This document shows positions 7,208 to 16,372 of a stretch of DNA of 38,853 nucleotides, piece after piece. Both the position numbers and the translations under genes were made by a program. Within the stretch, counting starts at the first letter, position 1. Every line of letters starts with the position of its first letter. The stretch spans positions 1 through 38,853 of the forward strand of contig JBBQTQ010000014.1 of the NCBI GenBank assembly GCA_038213135.1, given 5' to 3'. The notes beneath the pieces were generated by a model. That model ran no database searches. It was not told the origin of the DNA and worked only from the letters and a program-made list of their open reading frames with translations. This DNA is from JBBQTQ01 sp038213135 (GTDB lineage Bacteria; Actinomycetota; Thermoleophilia; Gaiellales; Gaiellaceae).

Positions 7208-9441
7208 TGAGCATCCTCGGCAACCGCGTCATCCGTACCGAGGACCCGCGCCTGCTGCGCGGGGAGGCGACCTACGTCGAGGACTTCCAGCTCGAGGGCG
7301 CCGCGCACGCGGTGTTCGTACGCTCGCCCTTCGCCCACGCTCGGATCCTCTCGGTCGACACGAGCGCGGTGGCGGGTGCGCGCGTCTTCACGGCCGCCGA
7401 GGTTCCGCTCGAGCCGCGCGTCACGCACCTGCCGAGCGTGACGAGCGAGATGCCGCAGCCGCGGCTTGCGCGGGATGTCGTCCGCTACGTGGGCGAGCCG
7501 GTCGCGGTGGTCGTCGCGGACACGCGGGCGGAGGCGGTCGACGCTGCCGAGCTCGTTCTTGTCGACTACGAGCCGTTGCCGGTCGTCCTCGACCTCGAGC
7601 AGGCGCTGGCCGGCGACGTCCTGCTCTTCCCGGAGATCGGCACGAACGTCTGCGCGGAGCTGCCCGGCGAATCCGACGAGAACCTCTTCGAAGGTTGCGC
7701 CGTGGTCGTTTCGGGCCGGCTCGTCAGCCAGCGCCTGGCACCGGCGCCGCTCGAGCCTCGCGCAACGACAGCCGTCTGGGAAGACGGGCGCCTGACGGCC
7801 TGGGTCTCGACCCAGGCCCCGCACTCCGAGCGAAGCGGACTCGCAACCGCGTTCGGGCTCGAGGACGAGCAGGTGCGGGTGATCGCGCCGGATGTGGGCG
7901 GCGGCTTCGGCGCGAAGGACGGCGGCGGCGAGGCGATCACCGTCGCCTGGCTCGCGCGGGAGCTCGAGCGGCCCGTGCGCTGGATCGAGAGCCGCAGCGA
8001 GAGCATGGTCGCGCTCGGCCACGGCCGCGCCCAGGTGATCGAGTACGAGCTCGGCGGGTCGCGCGACGGCAAGCTCCTCGCTTACCGGCTCCGCTCGCTG
8101 CAGGACGCCGGTGCCTACCCGAGCATCGGCGCGTTCCTGCCGTTTCTGACCCGGATGATGGCTTCTGGGGTCTACGCGATCCCGCGAATCGAGTTCTCCG
8201 GGCAAGCGGTCGTCACGAACACGGCCCCGACGGTCGCCTATCGCGGCGCCGGCCGGCCCGAGGCGACTCAGGCGATCGAGCGTGCGATCGACCTCTTCGC
8301 AGCCGAGATCGGGATGGATCCGGCCGAGGTCCGGCGCGAGAACCTGATCCCCGCCGACGCATTCCCCTACACGACGGCGTCGGGCGCCACCTACGACGTC
8401 GGCGACTACGAGGGCGCCCTCGATCTTCTCCTCGCCGAGGCCGACTACCCGGCCCTGCGCGAGGAGCAGCGGCGGCGTCGGGCAGCGGGCGACACGGTGC
8501 TACCGGGTCTCGGGCTCTCGATCTACGTCGAGATCACAAACGGCTTCGCGCAGCCCGAGTTCGGCGAGGTGGAGGTGCAAGCAGACGGCACGGCGATCGT
8601 CCGGACTGGGTCATCCGCGCACGGGCAGGGCCACGAGACGTCGTTCGCGATGCTGGCGGCGGAGCGGCTCGGGCTGCCGCTCGAGTCGATCACCGTGCTT
8701 CACGGCGACACGGACATCGTCCTCCGAGGCACCGGCACCTACGGCTCCCGCTCGCTGCAGACCGGCGGAACCGCAGTCGACCACGCGTCGATCGAGGTCG
8801 TCGAGCTCGGGCGCGCGCGGGCGGCGGATCTCCTCGAGGCGGCCCTCGACGATGTCGTCTTCGACACCGCGACCGGGCGCTTCCGGAGCGTCGACGCCCC
8901 CGAGCCGTCGCTCTCCTGGGCCGAGGTCGCCTCCGCCGACGGTCCGGAGCTCCGAGCCCACGTCGACTTCCAGCCCGCAGGCCCGACGTGGCCGTTCGGG
9001 GCGCACCTCGCGGTCGTCGAGGTCGACACGGAGACGGGCATGGTGAAGCTCGAGCGCCTGATCGCAGTCGACGACGCCGGCACGATCCTCAACCCGCTGA
9101 TCGCCGACGGCCAACGTCACGGCGGCATCGCGCAGGGCGTCGCGCAGGCTCTGCTCGAGGAGTTCGTCTACGACGAGGACGGCAACCCGCTGACGCTGAC
9201 CTTCGCCGACTACTGGTTCCCGTCCGCCGCCGAGCTGCCGATGTTCGAGCTGATCCCGATGGAGACGCCGACACCGCTCAACTCGCTCGGCGCGAAGGGG
9301 ATCGGCGAGTCTGGCACGATCGGCTCGACGCCGGCGGTCCTCAACGCGGTGATCGACGCGCTGGAGCCGTTCGGCGTTCGGCACCTGGACATGCCGACGA
9401 CGCCGGAACGCGTCTGGTCGGCGATCCGCTCAGGCGGGTAG
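7207..9441 (+). CDS. Xanthine dehydrogenase family molybdopterin-binding large subunit (form II CoxL-like)
   Basis: The 744-residue protein is a molybdenum hydroxylase large subunit. It has the N-terminal 'hammerhead' domain (LGNRVIRTEDPRLLRGEATY), the pterin-binding GGGFGAKDGGG loop (231-241), AYRGAGR at 344-350, a TGSSAHGQGHETS loop, and the catalytic Glu701 in GAKGIGESG. AYRGAGR is the motif of form II ('CoxL-like') enzymes; true CO dehydrogenases have AYXCSFR, so CO oxidation is unlikely. The FAD and [2Fe-2S] subunits that normally sit next to it are missing here. Its ATG overlaps the ACAD stop (ATGA-type join), which argues for a linked role in the same catabolic run. Confidence 0.93.
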   Translation: MSILGNRVIRTEDPRLLRGEATYVEDFQLEGAAHAVFVRSPFAHARILSVDTSAVAGARVFTAAEVPLEPRVTHLPSVTSEMPQPRLARDVVRYVGEPVAVVVADTRAEAVDAAELVLVDYEPLPVVLDLEQALAGDVLLFPEIGTNVCAELPGESDENLFEGCAVVVSGRLVSQRLAPAPLEPRATTAVWEDGRLTAWVSTQAPHSERSGLATAFGLEDEQVRVIAPDVGGGFGAKDGGGEAITVAWLARELERPVRWIESRSESMVALGHGRAQVIEYELGGSRDGKLLAYRLRSLQDAGAYPSIGAFLPFLTRMMASGVYAIPRIEFSGQAVVTNTAPTVAYRGAGRPEATQAIERAIDLFAAEIGMDPAEVRRENLIPADAFPYTTASGATYDVGDYEGALDLLLAEADYPALREEQRRRRAAGDTVLPGLGLSIYVEITNGFAQPEFGEVEVQADGTAIVRTGSSAHGQGHETSFAMLAAERLGLPLESITVLHGDTDIVLRGTGTYGSRSLQTGGTAVDHASIEVVELGRARAADLLEAALDDVVFDTATGRFRSVDAPEPSLSWAEVASADGPELRAHVDFQPAGPTWPFGAHLAVVEVDTETGMVKLERLIAVDDAGTILNPLIADGQRHGGIAQGVAQALLEEFVYDEDGNPLTLTFADYWFPSAAELPMFELIPMETPTPLNSLGAKGIGESGTIGSTPAVLNAVIDALEPFGVRHLDMPTTPERVWSAIRSGG

Positions 9442-9467
9442 CGGCAGCAGATCAGGCTCGACCCAGA

Positions 9468-9490
9468 CGCGTCGGTCGAAGTCCGACGCG
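9468..9490. terminator. Hairpin between convergent genes, likely bidirectional terminator
   Basis: CGCGTCGG (9468-9475) and CCGACGCG (9483-9490) form a perfect 8-bp stem with a 7-base loop. It lies between two convergent stop codons (9441 and 9501). There is no T-tract, so termination would be Rho-independent only in a loose sense. Confidence 0.55.
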
Positions 9491-9500
9491 AGTCGTTCGT

Positions 9501-10436
9501 TCAACTCGGCTCCCCGTCGTGGTACTCCAGGTGCTCGAGCCGCGCGATCAACCCGACTCCTCTGAAGAAGACCTTCTTGGAGCGCGGGTAGAAGCAGATG
9601 TCGCTCGTATTCCGGGTGCCGTAAGCGAGGTACGTGAGGCCCTGCTCGCCCGAATGCAGCGAGTGCGAAACCCGCGTCCCCGGCGGACGCGAGATCACGT
9701 GACCGGGGCGGAGCGGGATCTCCTCGCTCGGCGCCGCCTCCCCAGCTTCGGCCGACGGGCCAGGCCAGAGTCGAAGCACACCTTCTCCCTCGAGGACGAC
9801 GAAGATCTCCTCCTCGGCAGAGTGGCAGTGCGGCGGCGCGCCCTCCGCGCTCGGCGGCAGCGCGACCAGGTTGAGTCCCGTTCTGACTGCACCGGCGCTC
9901 TTGCCGAGGAACCGCGCGATGCCCCCGAACGCGCTCTCTGCCGCCTCCCGGGAGACGATGTTCGCGGGCCGCTCGCTCGGCTCCGGCACCTCGAGCTCGC
10001 CGGCCTCCGCCTCGCGCGTCCACGGTGAGGCGCCGATCGAGACGTCGAGCGTGATGCCTGCGCGCGCGACACCAGCGCGCGGCAGGTAGGTCAGCGTCGG
10101 ATCGGTGCGCTCCCCGAAGGCCAGCGCGTCGATCCCCTCGGGCCCCGCGATCAGCGTGTGCGACTCCTCCTGCGCGAGATGCACGATGCAGTCGCCCGCC
10201 CCGGCCTCGTAGGTCTTGCCCTCCTGCCAGGAGAGACCCGACCCGGAGAGGACGTAGAAGATCTCCTCTTCGTCCATCTCGACGTGCACCGGCGAGGTGC
10301 GCTTGCCCGGGTCGACCACGAGGCGCGCCACGCCCACCGTCCTCGAGCCGATCGCGTCGCCGAGGTCGATCCGGGTCAGACCCATCGGCCCGACCTCGAG
10401 CTTGCGTCCTTCGACCTCGTCCCAGTGCGCGATCAC
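9501..10436 (-). CDS. Two-domain cupin (bicupin) protein
   Basis: The 311-residue protein contains two cupin barrels, at residues about 40-115 and 200-285. The first has SPVHVEMDEEEIFYVLSGSG, the second PPHCHSAEEEIFVVLEGEG; both carry a His and a Glu cluster, and the second has the full HxH(x)Glu pattern for metal binding. Bicupins include gentisate dioxygenases, oxalate decarboxylases and quercetinases, but nothing here picks out one of them. GTG 10436 is used because it overlaps the stop of the HMG-CoA-lyase-like gene (GTGA), so the two are translationally coupled. The frame is open further upstream but that sequence is antisense to known coding. Role in the local catabolism is inferred. 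Confidence 0.82.
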   Translation of the reverse strand: MIAHWDEVEGRKLEVGPMGLTRIDLGDAIGSRTVGVARLVVDPGKRTSPVHVEMDEEEIFYVLSGSGLSWQEGKTYEAGAGDCIVHLAQEESHTLIAGPEGIDALAFGERTDPTLTYLPRAGVARAGITLDVSIGASPWTREAEAGELEVPEPSERPANIVSREAAESAFGGIARFLGKSAGAVRTGLNLVALPPSAEGAPPHCHSAEEEIFVVLEGEGVLRLWPGPSAEAGEAAPSEEIPLRPGHVISRPPGTRVSHSLHSGEQGLTYLAYGTRNTSDICFYPRSKKVFFRGVGLIARLEHLEYHDGEPS

Positions 10437-11283
10437 GCGGCGAAGATACCGGCTCTGTAGACCTGGCCCGGGAGCGCGCGGCCGAGCAGCTCCTCGAGCC
10501 ACTGGGCCACGTGGATCAGGGCCTCCAGGTCGATCCCGGTCTCCACGCCCTCTCCGTGCAGGAGGTAGACGAGATCCTCGGTGGCGACGTTGCCGGTCGC
10601 TCGCGGGGCGAACGGGCAGCCGCCGAGGCCTCCGACCGAGGCATCGAAGACGGTGGCGCCGGCCGCCAGCGCCGCGTAGGCGTTCGCGATCGCGGTGTTG
10701 CGTGTGTTGTGCAGGTGAACGCCGGTGCCCTGCGAGACGAGGCGCCTTATCTGGCCCGGAACCGCGACGCCGATCGTGTCGGCGAAGACGATCTCGTCGG
10801 ACGCGTCCAGGCGCTCTGCGATCTCGAGCACGCGACCGGGATCGACCGCGCCCTCGAACGGGCAGCCGAACGCAACGGAGATCGTGACGGTCACACGGCG
10901 CCCGTCGGCGTGCGCGCGCTCGACGATCCGGCCGCAGTCGGCGATCGACTCCTCGACCGACTGGTTTGCGTTGCGCTGGTTGAAGGTCTCGGTCGCGGCG
11001 AGCGTCAGGTGGACCTCGGGCAGGCCGGTGGCGGCCAGCCGGTCGTAGCCGCGCTCGTTCAGGACGAGGCCTGCGAACACGGCTTCGCCCCGGAGTCCGG
11101 CGACCACCTCCTCCGCGCCGTCCATCTGGGGAACGCGGTCGCCGCGGACGAAGCTGACCGCCTCGACGCGGGGCAGCCCGGCCGCGGCAAGCCGGTTGCA
11201 GAGCTCAGCCCGCACCGCCGGAGCGAGCACGTTCGGCTCGTTCTGCAGGCCGTCGCGCGGCCCGACGTCGCAGACGGTGACGT

Positions 11284-11287
<4 letters not shown>
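10433..11287 (-). CDS. HMG-CoA lyase-like (DRE-TIM) acyl-CoA lyase, CTG start
   Basis: The 284-residue TIM-barrel lyase should split a 3-hydroxy-3-methylglutaryl-CoA-type substrate into acetyl-CoA plus a keto acid. The first usual start, GTG 11230, would remove the catalytic motif. Extending 19 codons to CTG 11287 restores CDVGPRDGLQNEPN with Arg11 and Asp12 of the DRE-TIM active site. Other family residues are VHLHNTRNT (His191, His193, metal) and GGLGGCPFAP (Cys224). No ATG, GTG or TTG lies upstream in frame near the gene border. CTG 11287 overlaps the TGA of the preceding gene as CTGA. HMG-CoA lyase ends leucine breakdown, but no carboxylase is present here. Confidence 0.85.
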
Positions 11288-12816
<1,529 letters not shown>

Positions 12817-12823
12817 GCTGCGG

Positions 12824-12829
12824 AGGGTA
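12824..12829 (-). promoter_or_regulatory. Putative -10 box (TACCCT) for leaderless mmsA
   Basis: On the minus strand TACCCT ends 7 bases before GTG 12816. It shares a 31-bp intergenic space with the oppositely oriented box of the aminotransferase. Confidence 0.45.
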
Positions 12830-12835
12830 GCGCGT

Positions 12836-12841
12836 TACCAT
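12836..12841 (+). promoter_or_regulatory. Putative -10 box (TACCAT) for leaderless aminotransferase
   Basis: TACCAT ends 6 bases before GTG 12848 and there is no Shine-Dalgarno, again consistent with a transcript starting at the start codon. Confidence 0.45.
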
Positions 12842-12847
12842 CGTTGC

Positions 12848-14206
12848 GTGGCGACGCTCGAGGAGCGCACGAGCGAGGGGCAGCAGGCCGTCGCGGACGA
12901 CCGGCAGTACCTGATCCACTCGTGGTCGGTGCAGTCTGCGCTGTCGCCGCTCGCGGTCGCCGGCGGTGAGGGGCGCTACTTCTGGGACTACGACGGGAAG
13001 CGCTATCTCGACTTCGCCTCGCAGCTCGTCAACCTGAACATCGGCCACCAGCATCCGCGGATCGTGGCCGCGATCAAGGAGCAGGCCGACAAGCTGGCCA
13101 CGATCGCGCCGTCGTTCGCGAACGACAAGCGCTCCGAGCTCGCGCGGCTCGTCGCCGAGGTGATGCCCGGCGACCTGAACCGCACCTTCTTCACGAACGG
13201 CGGCGCCGAGGCGACCGAGAACGCGATCAAGCTCGCCCGCTGGGTGACCGGCCGCCACAAGATCGTCGCCCGGTACCGCTCGTACCACGGAGCGACCGCG
13301 GGCGCGGTCACCGCGACGGGCGATCCGCGGCGCTGGTTCGCCGAGCCGGGGTTGCCCGGCTTCGTCCGGATGCTCGATCCCTACACCTACCGTTGCCCCG
13401 CCGGCCATCCCGACCCGTGCCCGGTCTGCTCTGGCGCGCCGCATTTCGAGGAGCTGCTCCAGTACGAGGGCGCGCACACCGTCGCGGCGGTGATCCTCGA
13501 GACGATCACCGGCACGAACGGCGTCATCCCGCCGCCGGACGGATATCTCCAGTCGATCCGTGAGGTCTGCGACCGCCACGGGATCCTGCTGATCCTCGAC
13601 GAGGTGATGGCGGGCTGGGGCCGCAGCGGGCGCTGGTTCGCCTGCGAGCACTGGGACGTCGTCCCGGACATCATCACGACCGCGAAGGGCATCAACTCGG
13701 GCTACGTGCCGCTCGGCGCGATGACGGTCCGCGAGCCTGTGTACGACGCGATCAAGGACAAGTTCTTCGCGGGCGGGCTCACTTACTCCGGGCATCCGCT
13801 CGCGTGTGCCGCAGGGGTCGCCTCGATCGAGACCTTCCGCGAGGAGGGCATCGTCGAGAACTCGGCGGCGATGGGAGACGTGTTGTGCGAGGAGCTGCCG
13901 CGCCTGGCCGAGCGGCACCCGTCGATCGGCGACGTGCGCGGTGCGGGCGGGCTCTTCTGGGGCCTCGAGCTGGTGCGCAACCGCGAGACGCGCGAGCCGC
14001 TCGTCCCGTTCAACGCGAGCGGCGAGGCGCTGGCGCCGGTGAGTCGCCTGAGCAAGGCGGCGATGGAGCGCGGCCTCTTCCTGTTCGTTCACTGGAACGT
14101 CGTGATGGTCGCGCCGCCGCTGACGGTCACCCGCGAGGAGCTCGACGAGGGGCTCAGCATCCTCGACGAGGTGCTCGCGATCGCCGACGAGTTCTACTCG
14201 GACTGA
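12848..14206 (+). CDS. Class III PLP aminotransferase (omega-amino acid:pyruvate type)
   Basis: The 452-residue enzyme transfers amino groups from omega-amino acids such as beta-alanine or taurine to a keto acid. It shows the family features: FTNGGAEATENAIKLAR (115-131), the SYHGATAGAV loop, ILDEVMAGWGRSG with Asp251 (PLP N1), and the PLP lysine Lys280 in TTAKGINSGYVPLG. An insertion with three cysteines (CPAGHPDPCPVC, 183-194) might bind metal. It is divergent from mmsA with 31 bases between starts. Together they would convert beta-alanine to malonate semialdehyde and then acetyl-CoA. Beta-alanine is a guess from context; taurine or GABA also fit. Confidence 0.9.
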   Translation: MATLEERTSEGQQAVADDRQYLIHSWSVQSALSPLAVAGGEGRYFWDYDGKRYLDFASQLVNLNIGHQHPRIVAAIKEQADKLATIAPSFANDKRSELARLVAEVMPGDLNRTFFTNGGAEATENAIKLARWVTGRHKIVARYRSYHGATAGAVTATGDPRRWFAEPGLPGFVRMLDPYTYRCPAGHPDPCPVCSGAPHFEELLQYEGAHTVAAVILETITGTNGVIPPPDGYLQSIREVCDRHGILLILDEVMAGWGRSGRWFACEHWDVVPDIITTAKGINSGYVPLGAMTVREPVYDAIKDKFFAGGLTYSGHPLACAAGVASIETFREEGIVENSAAMGDVLCEELPRLAERHPSIGDVRGAGGLFWGLELVRNRETREPLVPFNASGEALAPVSRLSKAAMERGLFLFVHWNVVMVAPPLTVTREELDEGLSILDEVLAIADEFYSD

Positions 14207-14252
14207 CTCTCGCTGCGGCGCCCACGCCATCTGTGGTGGATGGTGCGACGCC

Positions 14253-14257
14253 AGGAG
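14253..14257 (+). promoter_or_regulatory. Shine-Dalgarno AGGAG that selects ATG 14264
   Basis: AGGAG sits 6 bases before ATG 14264. The earlier in-frame ATG at 14240 has no ribosome site. Confidence 0.6.
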
Positions 14258-14263
14258 CCGGGC

Positions 14264-15028
14264 ATGCGGCTCGCCTACCTGCAGGCGCGGGTGGACTTCC
14301 GTGCTCCGCGAGTCACCGCTCTCCGGCGCTTGAGACAGCTGACCGGCGCGGCCCGGGGGCAGCTGGCCGCGTACCTGGACGAGGTCGGGCCGGGCACCCG
14401 GCTGGCCGAACACATGGCAGCGGCCGAAGCCCGATACGCCCGGGAGGTCGTGCCGCCCTTCGCACTGGGCGGCTTCGGGACGAGCGAAGGCGCTTTGCTC
14501 TACGCGCTCGTCCGCCATCTCCGGCCGGCCGCTGCGATCGAGACGGGAACCGCGAGCGGCGTGTCGACGACGTACATCCTCGCGGCGATGGAGCGGAACG
14601 AGACCGGCCGCCTGCTCTCGATCGACCTTCCGTTTCGCGCCGGGATAGAGGAGCTCGAGCCGGTCGTTCCCGGGACGAGGATCGCGTTGCGGGACTCGAG
14701 CCCGATTCCGCCGGCCGCAGAGCCCGGCTGGATCGTCCCGGACGACCTCCGCCGGCGCTGGCAGCTGCGGCTCGGGGATGCACGGGATCTGCTCGCGGCC
14801 GCGCTCGGCGAGCTCGGGCCGCTCGGCCTCTTCCTGCACGACAGCCTCCACACCTATGACCACATGCGCTTCGAGCTCGAGCTCGCATGGCCTCACGTCG
14901 AAGCAGGGGGGATCGTCGCGGCGGACGACGTCTTCTTCTTCCCGCACGGCGCTGCGCTCGAGCTCGCGCGGCGCGCCGGAGTCCCGCTGCGGATCTACCG
15001 CGGGGTCGCCTACATCCGCAAGCCGTGA
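14264..15028 (+). CDS. Class I SAM-dependent methyltransferase family protein
   Basis: This 254-residue protein has the Rossmann-like methyltransferase fold of the 'Methyltransf_24' group. The cofactor loop is AAIETGTASGVSTTYIL and the acidic strand is LLSIDLPF. Near the C-terminus LFLHDSLHTYDHM and VAADDVFFF resemble O-methyltransferase and cephalosporin-hydroxylase-like proteins. ATG 14264 is chosen over 14240 because of its AGGAG. The TGA overlaps the GTG of the dehydrogenase gene (GTGA), so the two are coupled. The substrate is unknown; a hydroxylated small acid would fit its partner. Confidence 0.8.
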   Translation: MRLAYLQARVDFRAPRVTALRRLRQLTGAARGQLAAYLDEVGPGTRLAEHMAAAEARYAREVVPPFALGGFGTSEGALLYALVRHLRPAAAIETGTASGVSTTYILAAMERNETGRLLSIDLPFRAGIEELEPVVPGTRIALRDSSPIPPAAEPGWIVPDDLRRRWQLRLGDARDLLAAALGELGPLGLFLHDSLHTYDHMRFELELAWPHVEAGGIVAADDVFFFPHGAALELARRAGVPLRIYRGVAYIRKP

Positions 15029-15981
15029 GGATTTACGCAACCCGTGCGCTGCCGGCCGCCGTCCGCGCGGCGCTTGAGTGTAACTTCGAGTTGACGTTTC
15101 ACGACTCGGACCGGCCGGTCGCGCGGGGCGAGCTGCTCGCGTGTGCCGCCGGCGCCGACGGGTTGGTCACGACGCCGGCTGATCGCGTCGACAACGAGCT
15201 GTTCGACGCTGCCGGACCGCAGCTGCGCGTGGTCGCGAACTACGTCGTCGGCTACGACAACGTCGACGTCGAGGCGGCGACGCGGCGCGAGATCGTCGTC
15301 GCGAACACGCCCGGAGTGCTCAACGAGACGACGGCTGAGCTGACGATCGCGCTGATGCTGGCGTTGCTGCGCCGCGTCGCCGAGGGCGACCGGCTGATCC
15401 GCCGCCGCGAGCCGTGGGCCTGGGGCCCGAACGTCCTCCTTGGCTCAGCGCTCGCCGGCCGCACGCTCGGGATCGTCGGCTTCGGACGGATCGGTCGCGA
15501 GGTCGCACGGCTCGCCAGAGCGTTCGGCATGCGCATCGTCCACACCGGCCCCGACCGGCGCCTGTCCCCGGTTCTCTCCCATAGCGACGTCGTCTCGGTG
15601 CACGTGCCGCTCACGCCGGAGACGCAGCACCTGATCGATGCTGAAGCGCTCGCGCTGATGAAGCCGACCGCTGTGCTCGTCAACACGAGCCGCGGCCCGA
15701 TCGTCGACGAGGCCGCACTCGTCGAGGCGCTCCGCGAGAGGCGGATCGCAGGCGCCGCCCTCGACGTCCACGAGCGCGAGCCCGAGGTGACCGCGGAGCT
15801 GCTCGCTTTCGAGAACGTCGTCCTCACGCCCCACCTCGGCTCGGCGACGCTGGAGACGCGCGAGGCGATGGGGATGCTCGTGTTCGAGGCGCTGCGGTCG
15901 GTGCTGATCGAAGAGCGCTGCCCGGAAAACGCTCTCAACCCGGAGGCGTGGCCGACCACTCGTGACGCTCCTCGATCCTGA
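15025..15981 (+). CDS. D-isomer-specific 2-hydroxyacid dehydrogenase (glyoxylate reductase-like)
   Basis: The 318-residue NAD(P)-dependent enzyme reduces a 2-keto acid such as glyoxylate or hydroxypyruvate. It has the family's two domains. The cofactor loop is GIVGFGRIGREVARLA (149-164), and the catalytic set is Arg223 in NTSRGPIVDE, Glu252 in DVHEREP and His270 in LTPHLGSAT. The usual signature around 95-110 (NTPGVLNETTAE) is intact. GTG 15025 overlaps the methyltransferase stop. Its last 47 bases overlap the 3' end of the PPOX gene on the other strand, an antisense overlap. The exact substrate cannot be read from sequence. Confidence 0.9.
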   Translation: MRIYATRALPAAVRAALECNFELTFHDSDRPVARGELLACAAGADGLVTTPADRVDNELFDAAGPQLRVVANYVVGYDNVDVEAATRREIVVANTPGVLNETTAELTIALMLALLRRVAEGDRLIRRREPWAWGPNVLLGSALAGRTLGIVGFGRIGREVARLARAFGMRIVHTGPDRRLSPVLSHSDVVSVHVPLTPETQHLIDAEALALMKPTAVLVNTSRGPIVDEAALVEALRERRIAGAALDVHEREPEVTAELLAFENVVLTPHLGSATLETREAMGMLVFEALRSVLIEERCPENALNPEAWPTTRDAPRS

Positions 15982-16330
15982 CCTCGATCACAGGGCCTGC
16001 CGGCGGTGCGGCGCGGTACTGCTCGTACTTCGCCGCCAGGAGCTCGACCCCGCGGCCGCCGTCGACGACCCGCGCCTGACCGCGCACGCGAACCCACCAG
16101 AGCCGCGACCAGTCCTCCTCGTAGTGGTCGATGAGCACCTCGACGGCCGGGTTCGCCTCGATGTTGGCGAGCCGCCGGAGCGCCCGCGTTCGCTTCGGCT
16201 TCTCGTCGACGGCGGTGTAGAGCGTGTCGCCCTCGACCGCGAAGCAGATCGGGACTACGTGCGGACGCCCGTCCGCACCGACGGTCGCGAGCCGCGCCAC
16301 GCGCGCGTCAGGCCAGCGCGCAGTCACCAC
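15935..16330 (-). CDS. PPOX-class F420-dependent split-barrel oxidoreductase
   Basis: The 131-residue protein is of the pyridoxamine-5'-phosphate-oxidase-like split-barrel fold. It begins with ARLATVGADGRPHVVPICFAVEGDTLYTAVD, the flavin/deazaflavin-binding pattern of the Rv1155-like F420 group, and has WWVRVRGQARVVDGG in the middle. Its place directly downstream of fbiC supports F420 as cofactor. GTG 16330 is the start, with a second GTG right after it. A perfect inverted repeat ends 2 bases before the start, so the mRNA leader may be folded over the ribosome site. The substrate is unknown. Its 3' end overlaps the convergent dehydrogenase gene. Confidence 0.85.
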   Translation of the reverse strand: MVTARWPDARVARLATVGADGRPHVVPICFAVEGDTLYTAVDEKPKRTRALRRLANIEANPAVEVLIDHYEEDWSRLWWVRVRGQARVVDGGRGVELLAAKYEQYRAAPPAGPVIEVRIEERHEWSATPPG

Positions 16331-16332
16331 GT

Positions 16333-16358
16333 GCGGGACAGGATCAATCCTGTCCCGC
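16333..16358. terminator. Perfect 12-bp inverted repeat between fbiC and PPOX gene
   Basis: GCGGGACAGGAT (16333-16344) and ATCCTGTCCCGC (16347-16358) are fully complementary around a 2-base centre. It lies 14 bases past the fbiC stop, which suits a terminator. It also ends 2 bases before the PPOX start codon, which could instead make it a translation-blocking hairpin or an operator. No T-tract follows. Confidence 0.6.
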
Positions 16359-16372
16359 GATCCAGCGCCACC

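Noticed and set aside
7207..9441. Aerobic CO dehydrogenase large subunit
   Set aside because: The motif is AYRGAGR and not the AYXCSFR of true CO dehydrogenases, and coxM/coxS are absent.
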